Shown here: piece after piece, positions 9,261-19,208 of the stretch
How positions within the stretch are numbered: position 1 is the first letter of the stretch
Layout: the number at the start of each line of letters is the position of its first letter
Source: Rs1 sp000416275
GTDB taxonomy: Bacteria > Pseudomonadota > Gammaproteobacteria > Pseudomonadales > Balneatricaceae
NCBI GenBank assembly: GCA_965243635.1
Contig: OZ251574.1
Location: 248,001 to 312,000 of the forward strand
Direction: 5' to 3'
Length of the DNA stretch: 64,000 nucleotides
Translations under genes and position numbers: made by a program
The notes under the pieces: model-generated
Told to the model about the DNA's origin: nothing
What the model saw: only the letters and a program-made list of their open reading frames with translations
The model's database searches: none

Positions 9261-9324
9261 ACAGGGCTTGAGATAGACAGGGCTTGAAATAGATAGGGCT
9301 TGAGATAGATAGGGCTTGAAATAG
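9261..9324. repeat. Four tandem 16-bp repeats upstream of the importer operon
   Basis: Four units of the form (A)(C/T)AGGGCTTGA(G/A)ATAG follow each other without gaps. The first base pair and the G/A position alternate. They end about 90 bp before the ATG of the binding protein. The 16-bp phase is not a codon multiple. The position fits a slippage tract or a set of regulator-binding sites. Confidence 0.75.
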
Positions 9325-9416
9325 ATAGCAGATAAGTAGGCTAGTCAGTAGAAACACTAATACTCTATTATAGCGATCTGCTATGATGTGCGATTTTTAG
9401 CTAGTGGCTCCTCGAC

Positions 9417-10301
9417 ATGTTGTTTAGATCTTTTACTTTTTCTTGGTACTGCCTAATAGCAATCATTTCTACTGGTGCGCATAGTGCTGTTGATAATAAA
9501 GCGCCAGTGCTGACCTTTACCGCTATTCCCGATCAGGATCAACAGCAGTTGAAGTTGCGGTTTCAGCAAGTTGCAGATTATTTATCGGCAACTCTGCAGG
9601 TAAAAGTTAACTATATTCCAGTGAAGTCGTACGCCGCTGCAATTACTGCCTTTCGTAACAATCAAGTACAACTGGCCTGGTTTGGCGGCTTGTCAGGAGT
9701 GCGTGCGCGGCAGCTTGTGCGGGGTTCTCAGGCGATTGCGCAAGGGGTTGAAGACACCAAATTCAAGAGTTATTTTATCGCTCATCACAGTGTCAATATT
9801 GCCCCGACTAAAGATTTTCCGCTAGGTATTATCAATAAAACATTTACCTTTGGCAGCAAAGGTTCTACCTCTGGGCGTTTGATGCCAGAATATTATATCC
9901 GCCAAGCTTTAAAAGCTGCGCCTAAAGAGCTTTTTAAAACAGTAGGTTTTAGCGGCGATCACAGTTTGACGATTACTCAAGTGGCAGCGGGAGCTTATCA
10001 GGTTGGGGTAGTTAATTACAAAGTGTGGCACAGCATGTTGGACGCTGGGAAAATTGATCTTAAAAAAGTCCAAGTCATTTGGCAAACCCCGGAGTATACC
10101 GATTATCAATGGACCATTCGCGGCGATCTGGACAGCAAATTTGGGGTGGGTTTTGCCGCCAAAGTACAGCGCGCACTGCTTGCTATTAAAGACCCACAGC
10201 TGTTGAAGCAGTTTCCACGGAGCGGTTTTATCAAGGCCGAGAATCAAGATTACGCAGCGATCAAAAAAACCGCCATCTCCCTCGATCTGCTGCAGCCGTA
10301 A
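9417..10301 (+). CDS. PhnD-like phosphate/phosphonate ABC transporter binding protein
   Basis: 294 residues with a signal peptide (about 1-24, ending GAHSA). The PhnD-type solute-binding fold is shown by the LTFTAIPDQDQQQLKLRF start, the AWFGGLSGVRAR motif and the FGSKGSTSGRLMPEYYI motif. In the family, these residues wrap the phosph(on)ate moiety. It delivers oxyanion ligands in the periplasm to the ABC importer encoded by the next two genes. The ATPase gene begins 6 bp downstream. No phosphonate-lyase genes are visible nearby, so the ligand could be phosphonate, phosphite or a related anion. Confidence 0.85.
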   Translation: MLFRSFTFSWYCLIAIISTGAHSAVDNKAPVLTFTAIPDQDQQQLKLRFQQVADYLSATLQVKVNYIPVKSYAAAITAFRNNQVQLAWFGGLSGVRARQLVRGSQAIAQGVEDTKFKSYFIAHHSVNIAPTKDFPLGIINKTFTFGSKGSTSGRLMPEYYIRQALKAAPKELFKTVGFSGDHSLTITQVAAGAYQVGVVNYKVWHSMLDAGKIDLKKVQVIWQTPEYTDYQWTIRGDLDSKFGVGFAAKVQRALLAIKDPQLLKQFPRSGFIKAENQDYAAIKKTAISLDLLQP

Positions 10302-10307
10302 ACTCTG

Positions 10308-10964
10308 ATGCGCCATTTATTTAAATTGACAGACTATTCTTTCAGCTACCCTGATCAGTCGGTGCTAGCGGAGGTTAGCCTGTCGATTGAACAGGGCGAA
10401 AAAGTGGCGATTGTCGGCCAAAGCGGGGCGGGTAAGTCAACCTTATTAAATGTACTCTATGCCCAGCAACCGGACCAAAGCGCTTATTGCGTGCAAGATC
10501 GGCAGCTGATTTTCGGGCTGAGTTGCTATAATAATATATATTTAGCTAAGTTGGCTGAGCATACTGCGCTGCAAAATTTGCTGAATTTACTAAAGCCTAA
10601 TCCGCGGGCGCTGCAAAAAATAACGGTGATTGCTCGGCAGTTGGCTATAGAGGATAAACTGCATATTTCAGTCAATAAACTCTCGGGTGGGCAGCAGCAG
10701 CGAGTTGCCGTCGCGCGGGCCTGCTATCAGCAAAAACCAGTATTTATAGGTGATGAACCGGTCTCGAATTTGGACGCGCTCAAGGCGCAGCAAGTCCTTG
10801 AAGTGATCTTAAACAGCCACCAAACTAGTATCATCGCCTTGCATGATCGGCATCTAGCCCTGCAGTACTTCGATCGTATAGTTGGGCTTAAAGCCGGAAA
10901 AATAGCCATAGACAAACCGGCCGCCAAGCTCTGCATCGATGATTTAGATCAGTTGTATTTGTAG
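10308..10964 (+). CDS. PhnC-like ABC transporter ATPase
   Basis: 218 residues, somewhat shorter than typical PhnC. Walker A is GQSGAGKST (around residue 40), the signature LSGGQQQRVAVARA (around 127), Walker B VFIGDEPVSNLD, and the switch His is in ALHDRH. It powers import at the cytoplasmic face of the permease encoded 5 bp downstream. The region between Walker A and the Q-loop is compact. The ATG at 10308 follows the binding-protein stop by 6 bp, indicating one operon. Confidence 0.88.
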   Translation: MRHLFKLTDYSFSYPDQSVLAEVSLSIEQGEKVAIVGQSGAGKSTLLNVLYAQQPDQSAYCVQDRQLIFGLSCYNNIYLAKLAEHTALQNLLNLLKPNPRALQKITVIARQLAIEDKLHISVNKLSGGQQQRVAVARACYQQKPVFIGDEPVSNLDALKAQQVLEVILNSHQTSIIALHDRHLALQYFDRIVGLKAGKIAIDKPAAKLCIDDLDQLYL

Positions 10965-10969
10965 TTAAG

Positions 10970-12550
10970 ATGCTTAATTTTAAAAAACACTCTCGTCATC
11001 CAAACTCAAACAGCCACCAGTCCCATGACGGCGCCTTTAGCCATCCTGCTAAGAGTGTCAGTAGCGATGGCATAAGGTTAAGAAATTTTAGTCTGCTAAT
11101 ACTGGCTGCCGGATTGCTGGTGAGCTTCTTTGCGGATGTGGAGGTGCATGCCTCAGAGCCTTGGTTGCATTTGCAATTGATGTTACAGGGCCTATTCACT
11201 CCCAGCGTTAGCAACCCGCAGAGCTTGCTCTTAGACCTGTTGTATACCGTTGCAGTGGCTTTAATTGGGGTGAGTGTGTCAGTGGTTGCCGGTTTTCTGC
11301 TGTCGCTATGCTACGAGCACTACTTAGTTCGACTCTGTTGTGCCTTTTTTCGCGCTATTCATGAACTTTTTTGGGCGCTGATTTTCTTGCAGATATTCGG
11401 CCTGTCTGTCACCACGGCTATCTTAGCTATAGCGATCCCCTACGCTTGTACCTTTGCCCGAGTTTTCCATGATATTTACCAGCAGTCCCAGGTGAAAATC
11501 ACCCAGTTGAGCCAGATCAAACGCAGCAAAATTAGCTACTTTCTATACGTCCAATTACCGCAAACCCTACCGAAAATGCAATCGTATTTACGCTATCGTT
11601 TTGAGTGCGGCATTCGCACTAGTGCGGTGCTGGGTTTCGTCGGTTTGCCGACTATCGGCTTTCATTTAGAAACCGCATTTAAACAGGCCGATTACTCGTT
11701 CGCAGGAGCGTTGTTAATTGCATTCTACCTATTAATCGCCAGCATCAAATACTGGCTGAAATTGTATTTGCTACCTTTGTACTTAAGCATCGCTATCTAT
11801 GTGTTACCCAGTAGCGATTTTGTCAATGACAGTGAAAATATTTATCGGTTTTTTAGCAGTGATATTTGGCCAAGAGTAGTGCTTGGCGAAGGGTTGTCGG
11901 TACTGTCGATTATTTATCACTACAGCCAGTGGTTTGCTGCACTGTTTATGAGTCAAGGTGTGGCGGGAATCTTCAATACCTTGATGTTATCAATGATGGC
12001 GATTGCCGCGACCGCTGTCAGTTGCGTGGTAATGATTAGTATCATTGCCAGTATTGATCAGTACTGGTTAATGCAAAAGATTGCCAATAGCTTATTACTG
12101 ATTTTACGCTCCACTCCCGAGTACATATTGGCATTCGTGCTACTGCTGATTATCGGTCCCTCTATGCTGCCGGCGGTAGTGGCGCTGTCGATGCACAATA
12201 GTGCTTTAATTAGCTTTTTATTACAGCGTAATCTAGAGGAAAAGTACCTGCGTAAAGCGACTGGTTTTAGTGACTATCTGTATAAAATACTACCGCAAAT
12301 ATACCCTTATTTTATCTCACTACTGATGTATCGCGCCGAGATAATTCTCCGAGAAAGCGCTATTTTAGGGGTGTTAGGTGTTATGACATTAGGCTTTTAT
12401 ATAGATTCCGCCTTTGAGGATCTGCGGTTTGATCGCGCTTTTGCGCTGCTGTTTATCACCGCGGTGCTGAATATATTGGTCGATCAGTTTTCCAGAAAAA
12501 TGCAATTAAATTTTACCCAGCAAGGTATTCGAGTGCGCTCCCGAGACTAG
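10970..12550 (+). CDS. Fused PhnE-type ABC permease (two permease domains)
   Basis: 526 residues, about twice a single PhnE. A hydrophilic 40-residue head is followed by two binding-protein-dependent permease modules (about 60-270 and 310-520). Each has five or six membrane segments and an EAA-like loop with ending GFVGLPTIGF...LETAF and GVLGVMTLGFYIDSAF. This internal repeat shows fusion of two PhnE copies, so one chain can form the whole translocation channel. Third gene of the importer operon. No further phn gene follows; an MFS exporter starts 264 bp downstream. Confidence 0.85.
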   Translation: MLNFKKHSRHPNSNSHQSHDGAFSHPAKSVSSDGIRLRNFSLLILAAGLLVSFFADVEVHASEPWLHLQLMLQGLFTPSVSNPQSLLLDLLYTVAVALIGVSVSVVAGFLLSLCYEHYLVRLCCAFFRAIHELFWALIFLQIFGLSVTTAILAIAIPYACTFARVFHDIYQQSQVKITQLSQIKRSKISYFLYVQLPQTLPKMQSYLRYRFECGIRTSAVLGFVGLPTIGFHLETAFKQADYSFAGALLIAFYLLIASIKYWLKLYLLPLYLSIAIYVLPSSDFVNDSENIYRFFSSDIWPRVVLGEGLSVLSIIYHYSQWFAALFMSQGVAGIFNTLMLSMMAIAATAVSCVVMISIIASIDQYWLMQKIANSLLLILRSTPEYILAFVLLLIIGPSMLPAVVALSMHNSALISFLLQRNLEEKYLRKATGFSDYLYKILPQIYPYFISLLMYRAEIILRESAILGVLGVMTLGFYIDSAFEDLRFDRAFALLFITAVLNILVDQFSRKMQLNFTQQGIRVRSRD

Positions 12551-12814
12551 CCAGCGTCATCTAACGTGCCGCTCTATGGTTTTTCGATGAGCTTAGGATA
12601 GCTTCTCTAGCGGCGCTATTTGCGCAAGTGAGCTACGCGGTTAATTGACCGAGCAGCAAAAATATTCATAGCGCGGCTATATATTGATGCTCAACATTAG
12701 AGTAATCTTTGAGCAAATCCAATTGTTTATCTGTCAACACTGGGTTGGCGAATTTTTTTCATCGACGCTATCTAATCACATCTATAGTTTACCGTGACAA
12801 ATTATCGAGGGCCA

Positions 12815-14017
12815 ATGAACACTCAAAATTCGGCTGTTATTAAGCCGCACATCGCTATTCTCATCATGCTGTCAGCGCTGGGGCCTGTCGCCTTAAATAT
12901 TTTCCTTCCATCGATGCCGAATCTCACTGAGTCTTTGCGTACCAGTTATGATATATCGCAGCTAACCCTTACCTTGTACTTAGTGGCCACCGCTTTATCG
13001 CAGCTTATTTTAGGGCCGCTATCAGACAAGTATGGCCGCAGGCCAATTATCTTAGCCGGCGTCGCGGTCTATATAGTGGCAAGTTTTAGCTGTGCTTTTG
13101 CCGTTAATATTGAACAGTTGATTATCGGCCGTATTTTTCAAGCGGCAGGTGGTTGTGCGGGGCTAGTGGTAACCAGAGCGATGGTTCGCGATTTGTACGA
13201 TCAAAATAAGGCGACCAGTATTCTCGGTTACATGACCATGATTATGGCAATCGCGCCGATGATGTCCCCTATTATCGGCGGGTACTTAGATCAGTGGTCA
13301 AGTTGGCGCGCCAGCTTCTATTTGGTCTCAGTGTTGGGTTTGATGGTGTTTATGTTGAGTTTTAATAAACTGCACGAGACTAACCATCAGCTAGTTGCAG
13401 ACATGAAACTGGGTAATATTATCGCTAAATACCGGCTGTTAATCGTGCAGCGGCAGTATCTAGGCTATGTGCTAGGCACATCCTTTGGCTCGGCGGTGTT
13501 CTTTGCCTTTATTGCCGGCGCTCCCTTTTATGCCACCAAGGTGTTAGGTTTGCAGCCGAGTGAATACGGTTTTTACTTTATAATGGTCTCGTGCGGGTAT
13601 ATGTCAGGTAACTTTATTTCCGGACGTTTTGCCACTCGGCTCTGCGGGCGGTTAATGTTGAAAATGTCGAGTGTAGTTTTGACACTGGGCATCTGCGTGC
13701 TTATTTATTTCAGCTATATCGGTTATGATCATCCCGCCTACCTGTTTATTCCAATGTCACTAGTCGCTTGTTCTAATGGTATTGCTATCCCCAATGGTAT
13801 GTCGGGGGCGATAAGTGCTGTGCCTAAATTAGCGGGGACAGCCTCGGGTTTAGCTGGATTTATGCAAATATCACTAGGGGCAGCCATCACTTTTATCGTC
13901 GGCTATTTTCACAATGGCACAGCGACTCCGATGGTGGTTTGTATGGTGGTGAGTGCGATTTTTTCAGTGCTGTTTTTTATGTTGATGGTGCAAGATGAGT
14001 CAGAAAAAATATCTTAA
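12815..14017 (+). CDS. Bcr/CflA-family MFS multidrug exporter
   Basis: About 400 residues with 12 membrane segments. The family marks are the N-terminal LNIFLPSMPNL motif in the first helix, the loop-2 motif GPLSDKYGRRP and the motif-C region IAPMMSPIIGGYL. Such proteins export drugs or metabolites with proton antiport. A GTG at 12794 would add seven residues, but a GAGGG site sits just before the ATG at 12815, which is taken as the start. The gene stands alone. A MITE and a hairpin separate it from the alpha-2-macroglobulin gene. Confidence 0.88.
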   Translation: MNTQNSAVIKPHIAILIMLSALGPVALNIFLPSMPNLTESLRTSYDISQLTLTLYLVATALSQLILGPLSDKYGRRPIILAGVAVYIVASFSCAFAVNIEQLIIGRIFQAAGGCAGLVVTRAMVRDLYDQNKATSILGYMTMIMAIAPMMSPIIGGYLDQWSSWRASFYLVSVLGLMVFMLSFNKLHETNHQLVADMKLGNIIAKYRLLIVQRQYLGYVLGTSFGSAVFFAFIAGAPFYATKVLGLQPSEYGFYFIMVSCGYMSGNFISGRFATRLCGRLMLKMSSVVLTLGICVLIYFSYIGYDHPAYLFIPMSLVACSNGIAIPNGMSGAISAVPKLAGTASGLAGFMQISLGAAITFIVGYFHNGTATPMVVCMVVSAIFSVLFFMLMVQDESEKIS

Positions 14018-14098
14018 GTGAAAAATGATTGCTGAAGATAATCCTTCGCTATTTTTCTTAGGATACTGTACGAATTTCGATCTAAAACTTAAGTAGTA

Positions 14099-14258
14099 CC
14101 TGAATCCGTGACTTCAAAGTGAATACAGAGTGTAAGATATTGGTTTTACAGTGGAATTGAAAAATCTTAGCTGCACCCGTAGGTTCAGCGGGCATTTTTC
14201 TAACCGCTGTAGAATCAAGAGCTTGCGCTATGTGGTGCATTGAAGTCACGGATTCAGG
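14099..14258. mobile_element. 160-bp MITE with 17-bp terminal inverted repeats
   Basis: It begins CCTGAATCCGTGACTTC and ends with the exact reverse complement. It is flanked by the 5-bp direct repeat TAGTA (14094-14098 and 14259-14263). It has no coding capacity of its own; an open frame on the minus strand is incidental. A nearly identical copy with its own 5-bp duplication is at 48362, and degenerate relatives lie at 5879 and 31154. Confidence 0.88.
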
Positions 14259-14263
14259 TAGTA

Positions 14264-14310
14264 GAGACCTCTGCATAACGTTGCGAGCGCAGTAGTTATG
14301 CAGAGGTCTC
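14264..14310 (+). repeat. Perfect 16-bp inverted repeat before the alpha-2-macroglobulin gene
   Basis: GAGACCTCTGCATAAC and its exact complement are separated by 15 bp, 25 bp before the ATG at 14336. Only a short T run follows (GTGTTTTTATT), so it may be a terminator for the exporter or a 5' UTR hairpin. It could also be a minimal repeat element, as it abuts the MITE. Confidence 0.65.
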
Positions 14311-14335
14311 AGTGTTTTTATTCATGGAGTAATGT

Positions 14336-17300
14336 ATGAGAGTTGTATCGGCAATCGTGGTTAGCGCGCTGTTGTTTTTAAGTGCGTTGGCCGGCCCATC
14401 ACTATTAGCAGCAAGCCAAGTTGCTCCTAACCGAGTACTAGATATTAGCGTGCAAAGTATTGAGGGTAGAATTGCCGCCGCGATTACTTTTTCAATGCCG
14501 GTGAAAGGAGATATTAACTTAGATCAGTGGCTAAATATTGAAGAGCAGAGCGGTGCAAGTGTAACCGGTAGCTGGATTCTTGATGACAAAGGTGAAACGC
14601 TATATTTTACCAATATAGAGCCAGAGCACTCCTATAATATCAGCGTCAAAAAAGGTCTGCCGCTGGTTGATTGGCAATTGCTGGATAGTGGAAAAAGTAG
14701 CACAATTACTGTGGATGCTATCACGCCGATGCTTGGCTTCGCTGGAAATGGAAATTTATTAGCGGACACCCTGGCGGATGGGCTGCCGGTTATCTCTGTT
14801 AATGCCGGGGATGTAGACGTCGATTTTTATCGCATACCAGACAAATTATTAGTGGCTTTTTTAACGAATAATACCCGTCGTGGACAGCAAAATTTTTGGC
14901 AAATAGAGTCATATATAAAAAATCTTGAACTGGTTTATACTGCCAGATTCGATTTAAAATTACATAAGAATCAAACTGCAACTAGTTATCTACCGATTAA
15001 AGACATCGCTCCGCTACAGCAGCAAGGAGTTTACGTTGCGATCATGCGCAAGACCGGTGAGTACCGATATTCTTATCCATCGACGTGGTTTGCCAGCAGC
15101 GATTTAGGAATCCATTTACGCATATACCCCGATAAAACCGATGTTAACGTCAATAGTTTAGCAACCGCTGAACCTAAATCCAAAGTCCGTTTACGGCTGC
15201 TTGATGCATCGGGCAAAGAACTCGACGAACAGTTTACCGATGCCAAGGGCGCGGCTAGTTTTGAGCAATACAAGTTGGATAAGGCGAGCCTTTTATTAGC
15301 GACCCAAGGTGGCCATACAGCGATTGTTAGGCTCTTTGGGCCGACGTTAGACCTGTCTGAATTTCCGGTTTCAGGGATCGAAAATAAGGCCCAGCGTTTG
15401 TTCTTCTTCGCCGAGAGGGATTTATACCGCCCGGGCGAATTGATGCGGATCAGCGCGTTACTACGAGATAGCGATGGTCAGCTAATGCCTGCGCAGGTGA
15501 TAACCTTTAAGCTGCAGCAACCCGATGGAAAAATAGCCAGTGAACAGCGCCTAACAGCTAATGCGCTAGGCTATTACATTAGTGAATGGCAGCTGCCAAA
15601 GGACGCAGCTACTAGTCAATGGTCGATCATTGCCAGTATTCCAGGGCAGGCTGATACTAGATATGATGTTCAAGTTGAAGAGTTTTTGCCCGAGCGAATG
15701 GAGCTAGAATTAGTCACTGAGCAATACCTAAAAGCTGACCAAGATTTCAATGTCCAAGTTAATGGCAGCTATTTGTACGGTGCTCCCGCAGCCGAGAATA
15801 CGTTGCAGAGCGAAGTGATTACCAGTATCGCCGCACATCCTTTCAAAAATTTTGCAGAGTATCACTTTGCCAACCCACAGCAAACCGCGTTTAATAATCG
15901 CAGTCAAAATGGCGACATAAAGCTGAATAGCCAAGGTGAATATAAGTTTACGTTTGCCACTAAGGTGCGAAAAGCAGCGACCCCTCTACAGATAAAACTG
16001 TTCGCAAGTTTATTAGATAGCGGCGGTCGTCCTGTTAGCAGGGCCGTTAGTAGCTATGCGTTGCCCAGCGAAAATTTAGTCGGTATTAGACCGCTGTTTG
16101 CCGATGATACTGCGCCTTATGACAGTAGCGCGACTTTTGAAATTATTCTCAGCGAAGGTCAGAAAAAGCTAGCGGCGCAGGGATTAAAAATAACTCTGAT
16201 CAGAGAGAGACGAGACTATCACTGGCGCTACACTAGCAGCGAAGGCTGGAAATCCGATTACACGGAAAGTCACTATAGCGTCTTCAACTCAGTAATTGAC
16301 TTAAAAGCGGGGCAGGGGCAGCAATTGTCGTTGCCGGTTGATTGGGGGCACTATCGTCTAGAAGTGTTTAATCCAGCGACCAAGTTAGTTACTGGCTATA
16401 AGTTTAGAGCGGGCTGGAGTGCAGATGAGACCGTAATGGCGGGCCGTCCCGATAGAATCGGTTTGGCGCTTAATCAACAGCGCTATAAAGTCGGCGATGT
16501 TGTCAGCGTTGAAATAAAAGCACCGGCGGCGGGTCGGGGTTATTTGCTGGTTGAGTCTGATAAGGCGTTACATAGACAGCTGATCGATATTCCCGCAGAG
16601 GGCGGAAAAGTTACATTTACAGTGCAGCAAGAATGGAGCGAACACAACTTATACGTCTCGGTATTATTGATCCAACCCGGTCAAAGTAGAGCAGAAAAAT
16701 TACCTCGAAGAATGATGGGAGTGATACCGCTCAGGCTGGATAGAGAAGCGCGGAAGTTACAGGTTGAGATTAATTCAGCGACTGAAATTCGTCCCAATAC
16801 CGAACTGACAGTACCTATCAAAGTGTCAGTTAAGCAGGGCGAAGAAGGTTCGCCGGCTGCTAAGCTGCCCAGCAAAGTGCAGGTAACCTTAGCGGCAGTG
16901 GATGTCGGTGTATTGAATATATCGAAATTCAACACGCCAGATCCCTTTAGCGGCTTTTTTCAGCAGCGCGCTTATTCGGTGATCGCCAGGGACAGTTACG
17001 CTGATCTGATCGCAGCAGATAAAGGCGTGTTAGCGACCATAAAGTTTGGTGGCGATGGTGATGTAGAACAAAACGGTGCCACTGATCCGGATGTGCAAAT
17101 AGTCTCGCTATTTTCGGGCGTAGTCGAGGTTGATGCGCAGGGGAATGCTCAAGTTAAACTATCGATACCCGATTTTAATGGTCGATTGCGCTTAATGGCG
17201 GTGGCCTTTTCGGCACAGAGCTTTGGCTCAGCAGAAAAAGATTTACAAGTGGCCGATCCGATCGTCGCGCAATTAAACAAACCCCGGTTTTTACGGGCGG

Positions 17301-19186
17301 GAGATAAGTCACTATTTTCTATAGATCTGAACAACGTCTCGAATAGTGCGCAAGCAATTGAACTTAATTTAGTGCTGGCAACCGGCTTGCACTTAGTGGC
17401 AGAAAATAGCGAAAATAGCCAGCAGAAAACGCTGAGTATCCAGCTGGCTAAAGGGCAGAAAAAAGTACTGTATTTCCCCGTGCAAGCCAGTGCTGAATTC
17501 AAGACCGTGGCGATCGATTTAAGTTTAAGCAATGTGCTGGTGGCGCCTTCAGCAGAGCCGGTTACGCTCAAGCGACACTGGCAGCTTACGATCAAGCCCG
17601 CATGGTCAATCTCCAATTTACAGTGGCAGACAGCACTCGGCAAAGGTGAGAAACTCTCGCTTAGCGCTAAAGAGTTTAGTCAGCTGGTCTCTAAGGGAGT
17701 CAAAGGACAGTTAAATGTTGCCAGCCAGCCGCCGCTAGATATCGCCAGTCATTTACGAGCGCTGAAAGCTTACCCATACGGCTGTCTAGAACAGACCACT
17801 AGCGGGGTTTTTCCACAGTTGTATAGCAATGATCAGCTATTATTAAAGTTGGGCATTAAAGGCAGTGATGCACAGGCGAGAAATCGTGCGATAAATTTGG
17901 CTATACAACGTTTGCAATCAATGCAGAGAGGGAGCGGAGGCTTTGGTCTCTGGTCTAATCAGAGTCCTGAAGAGCACTGGTTAACGGTTTATGTGTTAGA
18001 TTTTTTACTGCGCGCCCAAAAATCTGGTTACCAAGTGCCGGCCGATAATTTAAAAAAGGCCATGCAGCGCGTAGCTATCTACTTGCGTAGTCCGAATAAA
18101 ATTAGCAGCTATCATGGAGAAGTGAATAGCGAAACGAAGTTTGCGGTACGCGCCTATGCCGCTCAAGTCTTGTCTAGATACAATCAAGCGCCTCTTTCGA
18201 CGCTGCGCAATCTCTATGATCGAAGAACTTCGAATGCTACGCCAATGGCGCTATTACAATTGGGCTTGGCACTGCAAAAAGCGGGTGATCATAAACGTGC
18301 AGACAGTGCTATCAGAGAGGCGGTAGCTGACGTTGATGATTTTGCAGAGGGGCATATTTATTACTCATCTAAAGTTAGAGATCTGGCGCTGTCTGGTTTT
18401 TGGCTATTAGAGGCAAAAGCGGATATTAGCCTGTGGCGACCACTGTTATTAGCACTGGTTGATGAGTTAAAAGGCAGGCAGTGGTTAAGTACTCAAGAGC
18501 GCAATGCTTTATTCTTAATTGGCCGGGAGTTACAAGCGCAACAAGGTTCGAATATGCAGCTAGCTTGGGAGGTTGATAGTCAGCAATTTGATCAGCAGCT
18601 ACAACGCTTGCAGTTAGTTTTAGGCAGTGATGATTTGCAGCACTCTGTCAGCTTGCAAAATAAAGGCGACATGCCGGTATATGTCAATTTGCGGGTGTCA
18701 GGCTATCAAAAAACTGCACCTGAACCGATCAGTAACCGCATCCAAGTGCAGCGAAACTATTATGATATTGAGGGACGTCCTTTTACTGATACTCAGATTC
18801 GCAGCGGTGAAAAATTAATCGTTGAACTACTAGTGACGGCACAAGAGCACTTGCGGCATGCGATCATCGTGGACTTACTACCTGCAGGTTTGGAAATAGA
18901 AAACCAAAATTTAGCGGATAGCTACGACCAAAGTAATCTAAAAGTGATGGGAACCTCGATCTCTGAATTAATGTACGGTTTGCCGGTTGAGTATCAGGAA
19001 TATCGCGATGATAGATTTGTCATGGCCTTAGATTTACCGCGGACCAAGGTCAAAATTTATTACTTAGTACGTGCGGTGTCTGCAGGTGACTACCAAATAC
19101 CACCGACCTTCGCTGAAGATATGTATCGACCTGAAATTCGTCATCAAGGCGAATCTTCAGGAATGCTAAAGGTTTTACCTAGGTAA
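14336..19186 (+). CDS. Bacterial alpha-2-macroglobulin (YfhM-like)
   Basis: 1616 residues, typical of the long bacterial form. The signal sequence is residues 1-25. MG-type beta domains and a bait region follow, then the thioester motif Cys1150-Leu-Glu-Gln1153 within YPYGCLEQTT, inside the alpha-helical thioester domain. Family members trap attacking proteases in the periplasm and work with PBP1C, whose gene follows by 22 bp. In E. coli the protein is a lipoprotein. Here the lipobox-like LAG is followed by Pro rather than Cys, so lipid anchoring is not expected. The frame is intact. Confidence 0.92.
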   Translation: MRVVSAIVVSALLFLSALAGPSLLAASQVAPNRVLDISVQSIEGRIAAAITFSMPVKGDINLDQWLNIEEQSGASVTGSWILDDKGETLYFTNIEPEHSYNISVKKGLPLVDWQLLDSGKSSTITVDAITPMLGFAGNGNLLADTLADGLPVISVNAGDVDVDFYRIPDKLLVAFLTNNTRRGQQNFWQIESYIKNLELVYTARFDLKLHKNQTATSYLPIKDIAPLQQQGVYVAIMRKTGEYRYSYPSTWFASSDLGIHLRIYPDKTDVNVNSLATAEPKSKVRLRLLDASGKELDEQFTDAKGAASFEQYKLDKASLLLATQGGHTAIVRLFGPTLDLSEFPVSGIENKAQRLFFFAERDLYRPGELMRISALLRDSDGQLMPAQVITFKLQQPDGKIASEQRLTANALGYYISEWQLPKDAATSQWSIIASIPGQADTRYDVQVEEFLPERMELELVTEQYLKADQDFNVQVNGSYLYGAPAAENTLQSEVITSIAAHPFKNFAEYHFANPQQTAFNNRSQNGDIKLNSQGEYKFTFATKVRKAATPLQIKLFASLLDSGGRPVSRAVSSYALPSENLVGIRPLFADDTAPYDSSATFEIILSEGQKKLAAQGLKITLIRERRDYHWRYTSSEGWKSDYTESHYSVFNSVIDLKAGQGQQLSLPVDWGHYRLEVFNPATKLVTGYKFRAGWSADETVMAGRPDRIGLALNQQRYKVGDVVSVEIKAPAAGRGYLLVESDKALHRQLIDIPAEGGKVTFTVQQEWSEHNLYVSVLLIQPGQSRAEKLPRRMMGVIPLRLDREARKLQVEINSATEIRPNTELTVPIKVSVKQGEEGSPAAKLPSKVQVTLAAVDVGVLNISKFNTPDPFSGFFQQRAYSVIARDSYADLIAADKGVLATIKFGGDGDVEQNGATDPDVQIVSLFSGVVEVDAQGNAQVKLSIPDFNGRLRLMAVAFSAQSFGSAEKDLQVADPIVAQLNKPRFLRAGDKSLFSIDLNNVSNSAQAIELNLVLATGLHLVAENSENSQQKTLSIQLAKGQKKVLYFPVQASAEFKTVAIDLSLSNVLVAPSAEPVTLKRHWQLTIKPAWSISNLQWQTALGKGEKLSLSAKEFSQLVSKGVKGQLNVASQPPLDIASHLRALKAYPYGCLEQTTSGVFPQLYSNDQLLLKLGIKGSDAQARNRAINLAIQRLQSMQRGSGGFGLWSNQSPEEHWLTVYVLDFLLRAQKSGYQVPADNLKKAMQRVAIYLRSPNKISSYHGEVNSETKFAVRAYAAQVLSRYNQAPLSTLRNLYDRRTSNATPMALLQLGLALQKAGDHKRADSAIREAVADVDDFAEGHIYYSSKVRDLALSGFWLLEAKADISLWRPLLLALVDELKGRQWLSTQERNALFLIGRELQAQQGSNMQLAWEVDSQQFDQQLQRLQLVLGSDDLQHSVSLQNKGDMPVYVNLRVSGYQKTAPEPISNRIQVQRNYYDIEGRPFTDTQIRSGEKLIVELLVTAQEHLRHAIIVDLLPAGLEIENQNLADSYDQSNLKVMGTSISELMYGLPVEYQEYRDDRFVMALDLPRTKVKIYYLVRAVSAGDYQIPPTFAEDMYRPEIRHQGESSGMLKVLPR

Positions 19187-19208
19187 TGAACAACAGAGCA
19201 GCTAGCGG

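Noticed and set aside
7643..12550. Fe-alcohol dehydrogenase as part of a phosphonate pathway with the importer
   Set aside because: The genes are divergent, over 600 bp apart, and nothing in the enzyme points to a phosphonate substrate.
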